From the NCBI GenBank assembly GCA_029863355.1, contig JAOTVO010000071.1, positions 1 through 10,643 of the forward strand: a stretch of DNA of 10,643 bases, given 5' to 3'. Made by a program: the position numbers and the translations under genes. This DNA comes from Candidatus Krumholzibacteriia bacterium (GTDB lineage: Bacteria; Krumholzibacteriota; Krumholzibacteria; WVZY01; JAKEHA01). The notes beneath the pieces are model-generated. The model made no database searches and had not been told where the DNA came from. It was given only the letters and a program-made list of their open reading frames with translations. Positions 1-6,017 of this stretch are shown here, piece after piece; position 1 is the first letter of the stretch; every line of letters begins with the position of its first letter.

Positions 1-384
1 GGCCAGCGGCTCGGCGGCGCGGTCGACGCGCCCGCGCGCTTGCGCTACTTCTTCAAGGACGACTTCCCGCGCGAGCCCGAGGCGGCCGCGCGCCACCTCG
101 CCGGCCGCGACGCCGGCGATCGGCTGGCGCGCCTGGCCGATGTGCTGGCGGGCGTGGAGCCGTTCTGCCACGCGGGCATCGAGACGGCCGTGCGCGGCCT
201 GGCCGACGCGGAGGGCGTCAAGGCGGCCGACCTCATCCACCCCTGCCGCGTGGCGCTCACCGGGGGCTCGGTCTCGCCGGACATCTTCGCCGTCATCCAG
301 CTCGTCGGGCGCGAGAAGAGCGTCGAGCGGCTGCGCGCCGCCGCGTCCGTCGCCCGCGCCGCGGGCGCGCGAGGCCGGACTTGA
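1..384 (+). CDS. gltX: Glutamyl-tRNA synthetase, C-terminal part (5' end outside window)
   Basis: Glutamyl-tRNA synthetase charges tRNA-Glu with glutamate in the cytoplasm. Only the last 127 codons are here, open from base 1 in frame 1 to a TGA at 382-384. The catalytic domain with its HIGH and KMSKS signatures lies upstream of the window. The visible part is the helical anticodon-binding domain. The most telling stretch is around bases 232-330: LIHPCRVALTGGSVSPD then IFAVIQLVGREKSVERL, close to the family pattern of LIHPLRVALTG, SPG-LFEV and LLGKE-ERL. The reading 'YFFKDDF' near the start also fits the linker into this domain. tRNA-Gln begins 62 bases downstream and its -35 element overlaps the stop codon. 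The sequence cannot show whether the enzyme also charges tRNA-Gln. Identification is confident despite truncation. Confidence 0.93.
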   Translation, partial: GQRLGGAVDAPARLRYFFKDDFPREPEAAARHLAGRDAGDRLARLADVLAGVEPFCHAGIETAVRGLADAEGVKAADLIHPCRVALTGGSVSPDIFAVIQLVGREKSVERLRAAASVARAAGARGRT

Positions 385-409
385 TTTCGGGCGGGGGCGC
401 TGCTACTTT
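381..409 (+). promoter_or_regulatory. Sigma70-type promoter of tRNA-Gln
   Basis: A -35 element TTGATT (381-386) is followed by a 17-bp spacer and a -10 element TACTTT (404-409). The -10 is preceded by TGC, an extended -10. The expected start is near 416, about 30 bases before the mature tRNA 5' end. The -35 overlaps the gltX stop codon (382-384). This is a match by eye to the consensus. Confidence 0.55.
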
Positions 410-446
410 TGACTTTCCGGCGCCGCCCCGCGCGGCGCGGACCGAC

Positions 447-520
447 TGCCGGGTCGTCTAACGGCAGGACAGCTGACTCTGGATCAGCTTGTGGGGGTTC
501 GAATCCTCCCCCGGCAACCA
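447..520 (+). tRNA. tRNA-Gln, anticodon CUG
   Basis: A complete 74-base cloverleaf reads codon CAG. The acceptor stem TGCCGGG (447-453) pairs perfectly with CCCGGCA (510-516). The discriminator is A517 and the CCA is encoded (518-520). The anticodon stem GCTGA/TCAGC (472-476 with 484-488) encloses the loop CTCTGGA with anticodon CTG at 479-481. The T loop TTCGAAT starts at 498. The first pair is U1-A72, the usual first pair of bacterial tRNA-Gln and a known recognition element for the GatCAB amidotransferase. It has its own promoter and a strong hairpin just downstream, so it is probably a single-gene unit. Confidence 0.97.
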
Positions 521-527
521 CGCAGAA

Positions 528-560
528 GGCCCGGCCGCGCAGAGCGGCCGGGCCGTTCTT
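528..560 (+). terminator. Terminator hairpin after tRNA-Gln
   Basis: A perfect 11-bp stem, GGCCCGGCCGC (528-538) with GCGGCCGGGCC (544-554), closes a 5-base loop. It is followed by GTTCTT, a short and imperfect T-rich tail. It begins 7 bases after the tRNA CCA. Because the stem is symmetrical it may also stop the minus-strand SCO transcript, whose stop codon lies 50 bases away. On that side the downstream sequence starts TTCTGCG, also only weakly T-rich. Confidence 0.75.
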
Positions 561-604
561 CGCTCCGCCTCGGTCCGGCGGACAGGGAGGGCCCCCGTCC
601 TTCG

Positions 605-1297
605 TTATGCCGCCGACGAGCCCCGCCGCCGCGTAAGGATGAGCGTGAGCACCAGCGCCGCGGCGGCGGCCGCCGCCACCGCGGCCAGAAGCGGCCGGTA
701 GCGCCGCACCAGCGACTCCGGAGCGGCGGCGCGCGCCAGGGCCAGCCGCAGGTCGCGCTCCTCGTAGGCGAGTCCGTGCACGAAACCCGAGACCGTCAGG
801 TCGGGGGCGAGCACCGCGACCGCGTTGGCGTGGGCGAACCCCCCTTCGTCGAGTGCGACGGTGTGGAAGTCGATCGCGGCGAGGAGCGAGTCGATCTGCG
901 CGCTCGCGCCCCGCGCCATGTGCCAGCCCGGGGGCAGCTCCATCCGTTCACGGTACGCGCGCAGGTCCTCCTCCGTGTCCGCGGGGTCGAAGGTTACGGT
1001 GAGGACCTCGTAGGCCTCCCCCGGCGCGCCGATGGGGACGAGCGCGTCGCGCAGGCCGGTCGTGATCATCACGCAGGCGTGCGGGCAGCGGGTGAAGATG
1101 GGGCTGAGGACGAGCGGCTTTCCCGCGAGCGCGCTCATGCGGAAAGGCGCGCCGTTATCGTCGATGAGCGCGACGTCGGGGACGGGCTGGCCCCGCACGC
1201 GCGACGCGTCGGGCCGGAAGACGGACTGGGCGCCGCTCCGGCTCGCGACCGCCGCGGCGAGGAGCGCCGCGAGCGCGATCGGTGCGAGGCGTGGCAT
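605..1297 (-). CDS. SCO1/SenC/PrrC-family copper/thiol protein, membrane-anchored at the C terminus
   Basis: SCO proteins have a thioredoxin fold and deliver copper to, or reduce cysteines of, the CuA centre of cytochrome oxidase outside the cytoplasmic membrane. The 230-residue product starts with a hydrophobic signal peptide (about 4-23, possible cleavage after SGA). The thioredoxin-like domain follows (about 33-190). It contains the CxxxC copper motif C71-P-H-A-C75 after the strand PLVLSPIFTR. The FDPADTEEDLRAY region (103-115) and a His in 'FAHANAVAVLAPD' (H156) correspond to the third copper ligand region. Residues 200-222 form a C-terminal membrane helix followed by RRR. The ATG at 1295-1297 was chosen because it directly precedes the signal peptide; the longer frame upstream overlaps the Rrf2 gene. 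It lies 23 bases after the Rrf2 stop and is probably co-transcribed with it. The Shine-Dalgarno (GAAGG) is weak and close. The oxidase served is not in the window. Confidence 0.88.
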   Translation of the reverse strand: MPRLAPIALAALLAAAVASRSGAQSVFRPDASRVRGQPVPDVALIDDNGAPFRMSALAGKPLVLSPIFTRCPHACVMITTGLRDALVPIGAPGEAYEVLTVTFDPADTEEDLRAYRERMELPPGWHMARGASAQIDSLLAAIDFHTVALDEGGFAHANAVAVLAPDLTVSGFVHGLAYEERDLRLALARAAAPESLVRRYRPLLAAVAAAAAAALVLTLILTRRRGSSAA

Positions 1298-1320
1298 CGG
1301 CCTTCGCGGCGCCTGCGATG

Positions 1321-1761
1321 CTACCGGGCGCGGCGCCTGCGCGCCGCGGCGCGCTTGCGCTCCATGGCAGCGGCCATGTCCGTCAGCGTGGTCTTGGTCA
1401 GGTACGTCTTGATCTGCGCCCGGACCGGCTTCCAGCTGTCGTGCAGCGGACACGGCGTGTCGTCCGAGCACTGCGAAAGACCCACCGCGCACCCTTCCAG
1501 ATCGTCGACGCCGTCGACGGCCTGGCGGATGTCATAGATCGTGATCTTGCTGGGATCACGCGCCAGGGTGAACCCGCCGCCTGGGCCTTTGGAGGAGTAC
1601 AGCAGACCGGCCTTGACCAACGTCTGGAAGACCTTGCCGAGAAACGGGCCGGGAATTCCCTCCCTCTCGGAGATCTCCCGGGCCAGCATCCGCTTGTCGC
1701 CAGCACCAACCAGGTGCACCATGGCGCGAATGCCGTACTCGCACGCGTTCGAGTAGATCAT
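1321..1761 (-). CDS. Rrf2-family transcriptional regulator with putative Fe-S cysteines
   Basis: Rrf2 proteins are small winged-helix dimers that bind DNA and often hold an Fe-S cluster sensing iron-sulfur status, NO or redox state (IscR, NsrR, RsrR). The 146-residue product shows the family N terminus MIYSNACEYGIRAMVHL. A helix-turn-helix follows (about 27-52: REISEREGIPGPFLGKVFQTL, written in part), then the wing 'SKGPGGGFTLARDP' (57-70). Three cysteines, C91, C98 and C104, are spaced CX6CX5C, the cluster-ligand pattern. A further Cys is C7. The tail (about 135-146) is unusually Arg/Ala-rich. The start ATG (1759-1761) has an AAGGAAAGGGA Shine-Dalgarno upstream. It leads the SCO gene in a two-gene unit, so SCO is a likely target along with itself. 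Whether it senses Fe-S, NO or another cue cannot be told. Confidence 0.9.
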   Translation of the reverse strand: MIYSNACEYGIRAMVHLVGAGDKRMLAREISEREGIPGPFLGKVFQTLVKAGLLYSSKGPGGGFTLARDPSKITIYDIRQAVDGVDDLEGCAVGLSQCSDDTPCPLHDSWKPVRAQIKTYLTKTTLTDMAAAMERKRAAARRRRAR

Positions 1762-1804
1762 GACGCCGTCCCTTTCCTTGCAGAGTTAGGGGTCCGAATG
1801 TCGA

Positions 1805-1834
1805 AACCTAGCATGTCGGGGAGCGGCCTGTCAA
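1805..1834 (-). promoter_or_regulatory. Sigma70-type promoter of the Rrf2-SCO unit
   Basis: Read on the minus strand, TTGACA (1834-1829) is a perfect -35. An 18-bp spacer precedes TAGGTT (1810-1805), which has an upstream TGC extension. The predicted start is near 1797, giving a leader of about 36 bases that contains the ribosome-binding site. A direct repeat ATGTCG (1798-1803 and 1813-1818) flanks the -10 and could be part of an operator, but two 6-base copies are weak evidence. Confidence 0.6.
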
Positions 1835-1849
1835 CCACGTCGCCAGCGC

Positions 1850-1878
1850 TTGACACCGGCGGAAACCTCCCCTATTCT
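1850..1878 (+). promoter_or_regulatory. Sigma70-type promoter of tRNA-Glu
   Basis: A perfect -35 TTGACA (1850-1855) is followed by a 17-bp spacer and TATTCT (1873-1878) as -10. The predicted start is near 1885, about 10 bases before the mature tRNA. The -35 lies 15 bp from the opposite-facing TTGACA of the Rrf2 promoter. Confidence 0.7.
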
Positions 1879-1894
1879 CCCCGGTACGCTTGAC

Positions 1895-1970
1895 GGCCCC
1901 TTCGTCTAGTGGCCCAGGACGCATGGTTCTCAGCCATGAAACAGGGGTTCGATTCCCCTAGGGGCTACCA
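1895..1970 (+). tRNA. tRNA-Glu, anticodon CUC
   Basis: A 76-base cloverleaf reads codon GAG. The acceptor stem GGCCCCT (1895-1901) pairs with AGGGGCT (1960-1966), with a G1.U72 wobble as first pair. The discriminator is A1967 and the CCA is encoded (1968-1970). The anticodon stem CATGG/CCATG closes the loop TTCTCAG, with anticodon CTC at 1929-1931. The T stem AGGGG/CCCCT closes the loop TTCGATT. It has a near-consensus promoter and a terminator-like hairpin after it. Besides translation, charged tRNA-Glu feeds tetrapyrrole synthesis in bacteria that use the C5 pathway. Confidence 0.97.
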
Positions 1971-1979
1971 CTTCCGGAA

Positions 1980-2003
1980 GGCCCGCGGTGGACGCCGCGG
2001 GCC
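1980..2003 (+). terminator. Terminator-like hairpin after tRNA-Glu
   Basis: A perfect 9-bp stem, GGCCCGCGG (1980-1988) with CCGCGGGCC (1995-2003), closes a 6-base loop 10 bases after the tRNA CCA. It resembles the hairpin after tRNA-Gln, including the leading GAAGGCCCG. The following TGACCGTTCATT is poor in T, so some read-through into the methyltransferase gene 36 bases on is possible; I see no separate promoter for that gene. Confidence 0.6.
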
Positions 2004-2038
2004 TGACCGTTCATTCCGACGCCGAAGGAGTCACCACC

Positions 2039-2905
2039 ATGGCGACCATCGCCAGCGCACCCGCGACCCGGGCGCCCAGCAAGCCCACACCCCGGGCCAA
2101 GCGCCGCGCCGCCGTGGTACCGGCGGACCGGCACTGGCTCTACCAGGAGGCCGTCCAGAGCCCCGAGGTGCACGCCGCCTTCTTCGACCGCGTCTACCGG
2201 CGCCACAACGGCCGCCTGCCTCATCTCCTCAAAGAGGATTTCTGCGGCACTGCGCTCCTCTCGGCGCACTGGGTGGCGACGCGGGCCAAGAACGTCGCCG
2301 TCGGCGTCGACCTGGACGCGGACACGCTGGCCTGGGGGCGCCGGCACAACGTCGCCCCCCTCACCCCCGACCAGCGCTCGCGGATCACACTGGTGCGCGA
2401 CGACGTCCGCGAGGTCACCCGTCCCAAGGTGGACGTGGTCGCCGCCCTCAATTTCTCCTACTTCGAGTTCAAGACGCGCGAGGAGCTGCGCGCCTACTTC
2501 GCGGTGGCGCGCCGCTCGCTGCGCCCGGGAGGCGTGCTCGTACTCGACATGTACGGCGGCTGGGAAGCGCAGATGGAAGTGACGGACAAGACACGCAACC
2601 GCGGCTTCACCTACATCTGGGAGCAGGACCGCTACGACCCCATCACGCACCTCACGCGCTTCTTCATCCACTTCAAGCTCTACGGCAGCGGGCGGACGAT
2701 CCGGCGCGCGTTCGAGTACAACTGGCGGCAGTGGACGATCCCCGAGGTGCGCGAGGTGCTCGCGGAGGCCGGCTTCGGCAAGGTGGACGTGTACTGGGAG
2801 GGCTTCGACGAGGAAAGCGGCGAGGGCAACGGGGTGTTCACCCTCGCCAACCGGGCAGAGAACTGCCCCGGCTGGATCGCGATGTTCGTGGCCTCGCCGC
2901 GCTAG
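2039..2905 (+). CDS. Class I SAM-dependent methyltransferase, substrate unknown
   Basis: The 288-residue product has the order of motifs of a Rossmann-fold SAM methyltransferase. Residues 1-30 are basic, Ala/Pro-rich and probably disordered. Motif I is the unusual 'EDFCGTALLSAHW' (66-78) rather than a GxGxG loop. 'VGVDLD' (88-93) supplies the acidic residue expected to bind the ribose of SAM. 'LVRDDVRE' (118-125) and 'VVAALNFSYFEF' (133-144) are the later cofactor and substrate-side motifs, then 'LRPGGVLVLDMYGG' (161-174). The second half (about 185-270) is rich in aromatic residues. The ATG at 2039 has a strong GAAGGAG 8 bases upstream. The gene sits between tRNA-Glu and a persulfide dioxygenase, but neither neighbour indicates a substrate. 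The fold assignment is firm; the target molecule is not recognisable. Confidence 0.85.
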   Translation: MATIASAPATRAPSKPTPRAKRRAAVVPADRHWLYQEAVQSPEVHAAFFDRVYRRHNGRLPHLLKEDFCGTALLSAHWVATRAKNVAVGVDLDADTLAWGRRHNVAPLTPDQRSRITLVRDDVREVTRPKVDVVAALNFSYFEFKTREELRAYFAVARRSLRPGGVLVLDMYGGWEAQMEVTDKTRNRGFTYIWEQDRYDPITHLTRFFIHFKLYGSGRTIRRAFEYNWRQWTIPEVREVLAEAGFGKVDVYWEGFDEESGEGNGVFTLANRAENCPGWIAMFVASPR

Positions 2906-2942
2906 GCGGCGCGCCGCGCCGGCGGCCGCGCGAGAAAAATCG

Positions 2943-2972
2943 ATGACAGCGCGGCCGTCCTTCGGCGATCAT
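2943..2972 (+). promoter_or_regulatory. Possible promoter of the persulfide dioxygenase gene
   Basis: ATGACA (2943-2948) matches the -35 consensus at five positions and GATCAT (2967-2972) the -10 at four, with an 18-bp spacer. The start would be near 2979, ahead of the GGAGG at 2990-2994. The alternative is co-transcription with the methyltransferase 101 bases upstream. Confidence 0.3.
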
Positions 2973-3006
2973 CCCCCCGGCCGGACGTCGGAGGACGGAA
3001 AGCGCC

Positions 3007-4437
3007 GTGTTCTTCAGACAGATCCACGATCGCAAGCTCTCGCAGTACGCTTACCTCGTCGGTTGCCAGGAGACCGGGGAGGCGATCGTCGTCGACCCCA
3101 TGCGCGACGTGGATCGCTACCTCGAGGTCGCGGCCGTCGAGGGACTGCGCGTGGTGGCGGTGGCGGAGACGCACATCCACGCCGACTTCCTGTCCGGCGC
3201 GCGCGAGCTGGCCGCGCGCGCGGGGGTCACCGTGTACGCCTCCGCGGAAGGTGGCCTTGAGTGGCAGGTGCGGTGGCTGCAGGAAAGCGCTTACGCGCAT
3301 CGGCTGCTGCGCCACGGCGACGTCTTCCACGTGGGGCGTGTCGCCTTCGAAGTCGTGCACACGCCCGGCCACACGCCCGAGCACCTGTGCTTCCTCGTCA
3401 GCGACGCGGGCGCCTCGCGGCCCATGGGCGTGCTCACCGGGGACTTCGTTTTCGTCGGTGACGTGGGCCGCCCCGACCTCTTGGAAACCGCGGCGGGCGA
3501 GCAGGGCACGATGGGGCCGTCGGCGCGCGCTCTCTACGCCTCGATCCAGCGCTTCCGGGAGCTTCCGCCCGAGTTGCAGGTCTGGCCGGGCCACGGCGCG
3601 GGGAGCGCCTGCGGCAGGGCGCTGGGGTCGGTGCCCGTCTCGACGGTGGGATACGAGGTCGCGACCAATCCCTGTCTGGCGGCGGCGGCCGGCGAGGACG
3701 CGTTCGTCGCCGCCATCCTCGACGGACAGCCCGAACCGCCGTTGTACTTCGCGCGCATGAAGCGGCAGAACCGGGAAGGGCCGCGCGTGCTGGGCGCGCT
3801 CCCGCGTCCGAAGCGCGTGCGCGACGGCAAGCTCGTCGAGCTGTGCGGAGCGACCGGCGTCGCCGTTCTCGACACGCGGCCGTGGGAGGTCTACCGCGAC
3901 GCCCACCTGCCCGGCGCCCTCTTCGTGCCGCTCGGCAGAGACTTCAACACGATTGCCGGCTCCTACGTGCCCGACGGCATGGCTATCTACCTGATCGTCG
4001 ACGAGCGCCGTATCCGCGAGACCGTCGTCGACCTGGTCCACGTGGGCCTCGACGACATCGTCGGCTATGCCACCCCGGAAATGTTTATCGACTACGCCAG
4101 TGGGGGAGGGAAGGTCGCGCGCGTGAAGGAAGTCGAAGCGGACGCCCTCGACGATCTCGCCGCCAGCGGTGCGTTCCTACTCGACGTGCGCGGCGCCGCG
4201 GAGATCGGCGACCGCGGCGCCGTCCCGGGCGCGCACCACATCGTTCACACGCGGCTCCTTGAACGGATCGAGGAGGTGCCCACGGACCGCCCCGTGGTCG
4301 CGATGTGCCAGACCGGCTCGCGCTCGACCGTGGCGGTCGGGCTGCTCGATCGCTTCGGCCGCCGGGCGATCCACGTGGCCGGCGGCGTGACCGCGTGGGC
4401 GGCGCGCACCGACGCGGCGGCCGACGCAGGCGGCTGA
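3007..4437 (+). CDS. MBL-fold persulfide dioxygenase fused to two rhodanese domains (CstB-like)
   Basis: Proteins of this layout oxidise glutathione or other low-molecular-weight persulfides to sulfite and move sulfane sulfur between thiols, detoxifying sulfide in the cytoplasm. The 476-residue product has three parts. The metallo-beta-lactamase domain (1 to about 245) carries 'ETHIHADF' (H56, H58, D60), 'HTPGHTPEH' (H122), 'LTGDFVFVGDVGRPDL' (D146) and 'PGHGAGSACG' (H196). H56, H122 and D146 match the iron ligands of ETHE1-type dioxygenases. A first rhodanese domain (about 272-365) has 'VLDTRPWEVY' but lacks a catalytic Cys: its loop reads LIVDERRI. A second rhodanese domain (about 375-468) has an intact loop C434QTGSRS. 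This order equals that of staphylococcal CstB. The GTG start (3007) is supported by the family N terminus 'MFFRQ' and by GGAGG 12 bases upstream. Its stop is 1 base from the stop of the convergent symporter gene. Confidence 0.9.
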   Translation: MFFRQIHDRKLSQYAYLVGCQETGEAIVVDPMRDVDRYLEVAAVEGLRVVAVAETHIHADFLSGARELAARAGVTVYASAEGGLEWQVRWLQESAYAHRLLRHGDVFHVGRVAFEVVHTPGHTPEHLCFLVSDAGASRPMGVLTGDFVFVGDVGRPDLLETAAGEQGTMGPSARALYASIQRFRELPPELQVWPGHGAGSACGRALGSVPVSTVGYEVATNPCLAAAAGEDAFVAAILDGQPEPPLYFARMKRQNREGPRVLGALPRPKRVRDGKLVELCGATGVAVLDTRPWEVYRDAHLPGALFVPLGRDFNTIAGSYVPDGMAIYLIVDERRIRETVVDLVHVGLDDIVGYATPEMFIDYASGGGKVARVKEVEADALDDLAASGAFLLDVRGAAEIGDRGAVPGAHHIVHTRLLERIEEVPTDRPVVAMCQTGSRSTVAVGLLDRFGRRAIHVAGGVTAWAARTDAAADAGG

Positions 4438-4438
4438 C

Positions 4439-5851
4439 CTAAGTCCGGCGCAGGGGGGATGTCTCGCGCGCCATGCGCGCCTCGTAGGCGTCGTACTCGC
4501 GGCGCGCGAAGCGGGCCAGCGCGATCAGCGCCACCAGGTTGGGAACCGCCATCATCCCGTTGGAGACGTCGGCCATGTCCCACACCAGCGGGAGCGCCAG
4601 CGTCGAGCCCACGAAGGCGCAGGCCACGAAGAGCACCCGGTAGGCGCGCACAACGCGCGGTCCCCACAGGAAGCTCACCGAGCGGTCGCCGTAATAGGCC
4701 CAGCCGATCATGGTCGTGTAGGCGAAGAGCGGCACGGCGAGGGTGATGATGAAGCGGCCTCCGGGGAACAGGGCGGAGAGCCCGCGGTCGAACGCCCACG
4801 CGGTGAGCGCGGCCCCGTTGAGGAGCTGCCCGGAGGCGTCGAGCGCGTCGGTCCACGCGCCTGTCACCACGATGACCAGCGCCGTCACCGTGCACACGAC
4901 GATGGTATCGATGAACGGCCCCATCCCCGCCACGATTCCCTCGCGCACCGATTCGCTGGTCTTGGCCGTGGCGTGCGCGATGGGCGCCGACCCCTGACCG
5001 GCTTCGTTCGAAAAGAGGCCGCGTTTCGCACCCCAGGTGAGCGTCGCCACCACGGTCGCGCCGGCGAAGCCGCCGGCCTCGGCCTGCGGCGTGAAGGCGC
5101 CGGTGACGATCGCACGCAGCGCCTCGGGCACCGCGGATGCGTGCGCGAGCAAGATGGCCAGCCCGCCCGCCATGTAGAGGACGCACATCGCCGGCACCAG
5201 CCGCGCGGCGACGTGACCGATGCGCCGGATGCCTCCTATGATGACGACGCCGACGAGGAGTGCGAGCCCCGCGCCGGTGACCCACGTGGGCAGCGAGAGA
5301 TCCCGGCGCAGGATATGGCTCACCGTGTTCGACTGCACCATGTCCGCCGAACCGAGGCTGGCCACCGCCGCCACGAACGCGAAGGTGACGGCCAGCCACC
5401 GCCAGCGCGGACCCATCCCGCCCACGATGTAATACATCGGCCCGCCCGACACGGTGCCGTCTCCGTGGATCACGCGAAAGCGGTGCGCGAGGAAGCACTC
5501 CACGCCCTTGGTGGCCATGCCCACGAACGCCACCACCCACATCCAGAAGATCGCGCCGGGACCGCCGTAGTGGATGGCCGTGGCCACGCCGGCGATGTTG
5601 CCGATGCCGATCGTGGCCGAGAGCGCCGCGGACAGGGCTTCGAAGTGCGAGAGGTCGCCCGTCTCGCCGGGGCGATCGTACTTGCCCCGGATGACGTCCA
5701 ATCCGTGCCGGAACTGGCGGATCTGGACGGCGCGCAGGTAGACGGTGAGAAAGAGGCCCGTGCCGATCAGCAGGACGAGAAACGGGGGACCCCAGACGAT
5801 CCCGCCGGCGGCTGTCACGGCGCGGTGGAACGACTCCAGGGCGTGGTGCAT
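4439..5851 (-). CDS. AGCS-family sodium:alanine (or glycine) symporter
   Basis: Members import alanine, glycine or related amino acids with Na+ across the cytoplasmic membrane. The 470-residue product has a typical length and about eleven hydrophobic segments. Family signatures are 'FLVLLIGTGLFLTVYL' near the N terminus (24-39), 'LSATIGIGNIAGVATAI' (77-93) and 'GLFSNEAGQGSAPIAHA' (278-294), the last two forming the sodium/substrate site region. 'SGGPMYYI' (135-142) and 'GWAYYGDRSV' (383-392) also fit. The ATG at 5849-5851 is followed at once by a typical N terminus. No Shine-Dalgarno precedes it, which agrees with a promoter so close that the mRNA would be leaderless. The gene stands alone, convergent with the dioxygenase and divergent from the ketopantoate-reductase homologue. 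Which amino acid it carries cannot be told. Confidence 0.93.
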   Translation of the reverse strand: MHHALESFHRAVTAAGGIVWGPPFLVLLIGTGLFLTVYLRAVQIRQFRHGLDVIRGKYDRPGETGDLSHFEALSAALSATIGIGNIAGVATAIHYGGPGAIFWMWVVAFVGMATKGVECFLAHRFRVIHGDGTVSGGPMYYIVGGMGPRWRWLAVTFAFVAAVASLGSADMVQSNTVSHILRRDLSLPTWVTGAGLALLVGVVIIGGIRRIGHVAARLVPAMCVLYMAGGLAILLAHASAVPEALRAIVTGAFTPQAEAGGFAGATVVATLTWGAKRGLFSNEAGQGSAPIAHATAKTSESVREGIVAGMGPFIDTIVVCTVTALVIVVTGAWTDALDASGQLLNGAALTAWAFDRGLSALFPGGRFIITLAVPLFAYTTMIGWAYYGDRSVSFLWGPRVVRAYRVLFVACAFVGSTLALPLVWDMADVSNGMMAVPNLVALIALARFARREYDAYEARMARETSPLRRT

Positions 5852-5859
5852 GGATGGGC

Positions 5860-5888
5860 ACTGTATCGGGGCCTTCGATGGATGTCAA
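5860..5888 (-). promoter_or_regulatory. Promoter of the AGCS symporter, predicting a leaderless mRNA
   Basis: On the minus strand a perfect -35 TTGACA (5888-5883) is followed by a 17-bp spacer and TACAGT (5865-5860), four of six matches to the -10. Only 8 bases separate the -10 from the ATG, so transcription should begin one or two bases before the start codon, or on it. Confidence 0.6.
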
Positions 5889-5931
5889 GGCGTCGCAGCG
5901 GGTTGCGCCGATAACGGTGGATGGGTGGGTC

Positions 5932-5960
5932 TTGATTTTCGCGCGTGGATGCTGGATACT
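5932..5960 (+). promoter_or_regulatory. Promoter of the ketopantoate-reductase-like / TPR unit
   Basis: TTGATT (5932-5937), a 17-bp spacer and GATACT (5955-5960) form a plausible sigma70 promoter. The start would be near 5967, about 50 bases before the ATG. The -35 and following bases (CTTGATTTT) resemble those at the tRNA-Gln promoter. It diverges from the symporter promoter, with 43 bp between the two -35 elements. I see nothing else in the 166-base gap 5852-6017. Confidence 0.5.
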
Positions 5961-6017
5961 GGACACGGCCGGGGACGAGAGGGTCGCGGAGGGAGCCTTC
6001 AACAAGGCGGAAGCGAG

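Noticed and set aside
491..1537. Plus-strand frame of about 348 codons over the SCO and Rrf2 genes
   Set aside because: It is opposite two recognisable genes, begins inside tRNA-Gln and has the Arg-rich composition of a shadow frame.
447..1970. Integration of a mobile element at the tRNA genes
   Set aside because: No duplicated tRNA 3' ends, integrase or composition shift is seen near either tRNA.
2906..2942. GC-rich hairpin followed by AAAAA as a terminator
   Set aside because: The A-run lies 3' of the hairpin on the plus strand, and on the minus strand the T-run precedes the hairpin, so neither transcript gets a T-tail.
2902..4041. Minus-strand frame of about 379 codons opposite the dioxygenase
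   Set aside because: The plus strand carries a full domain architecture with active-site motifs; the opposite translation matches nothing I recognise.
5852..6017. A glycine riboswitch upstream of the AGCS symporter, as found in some bacteria
   Set aside because: The predicted leader is one or two bases long and no paired aptamer-like structure is visible in the gap.
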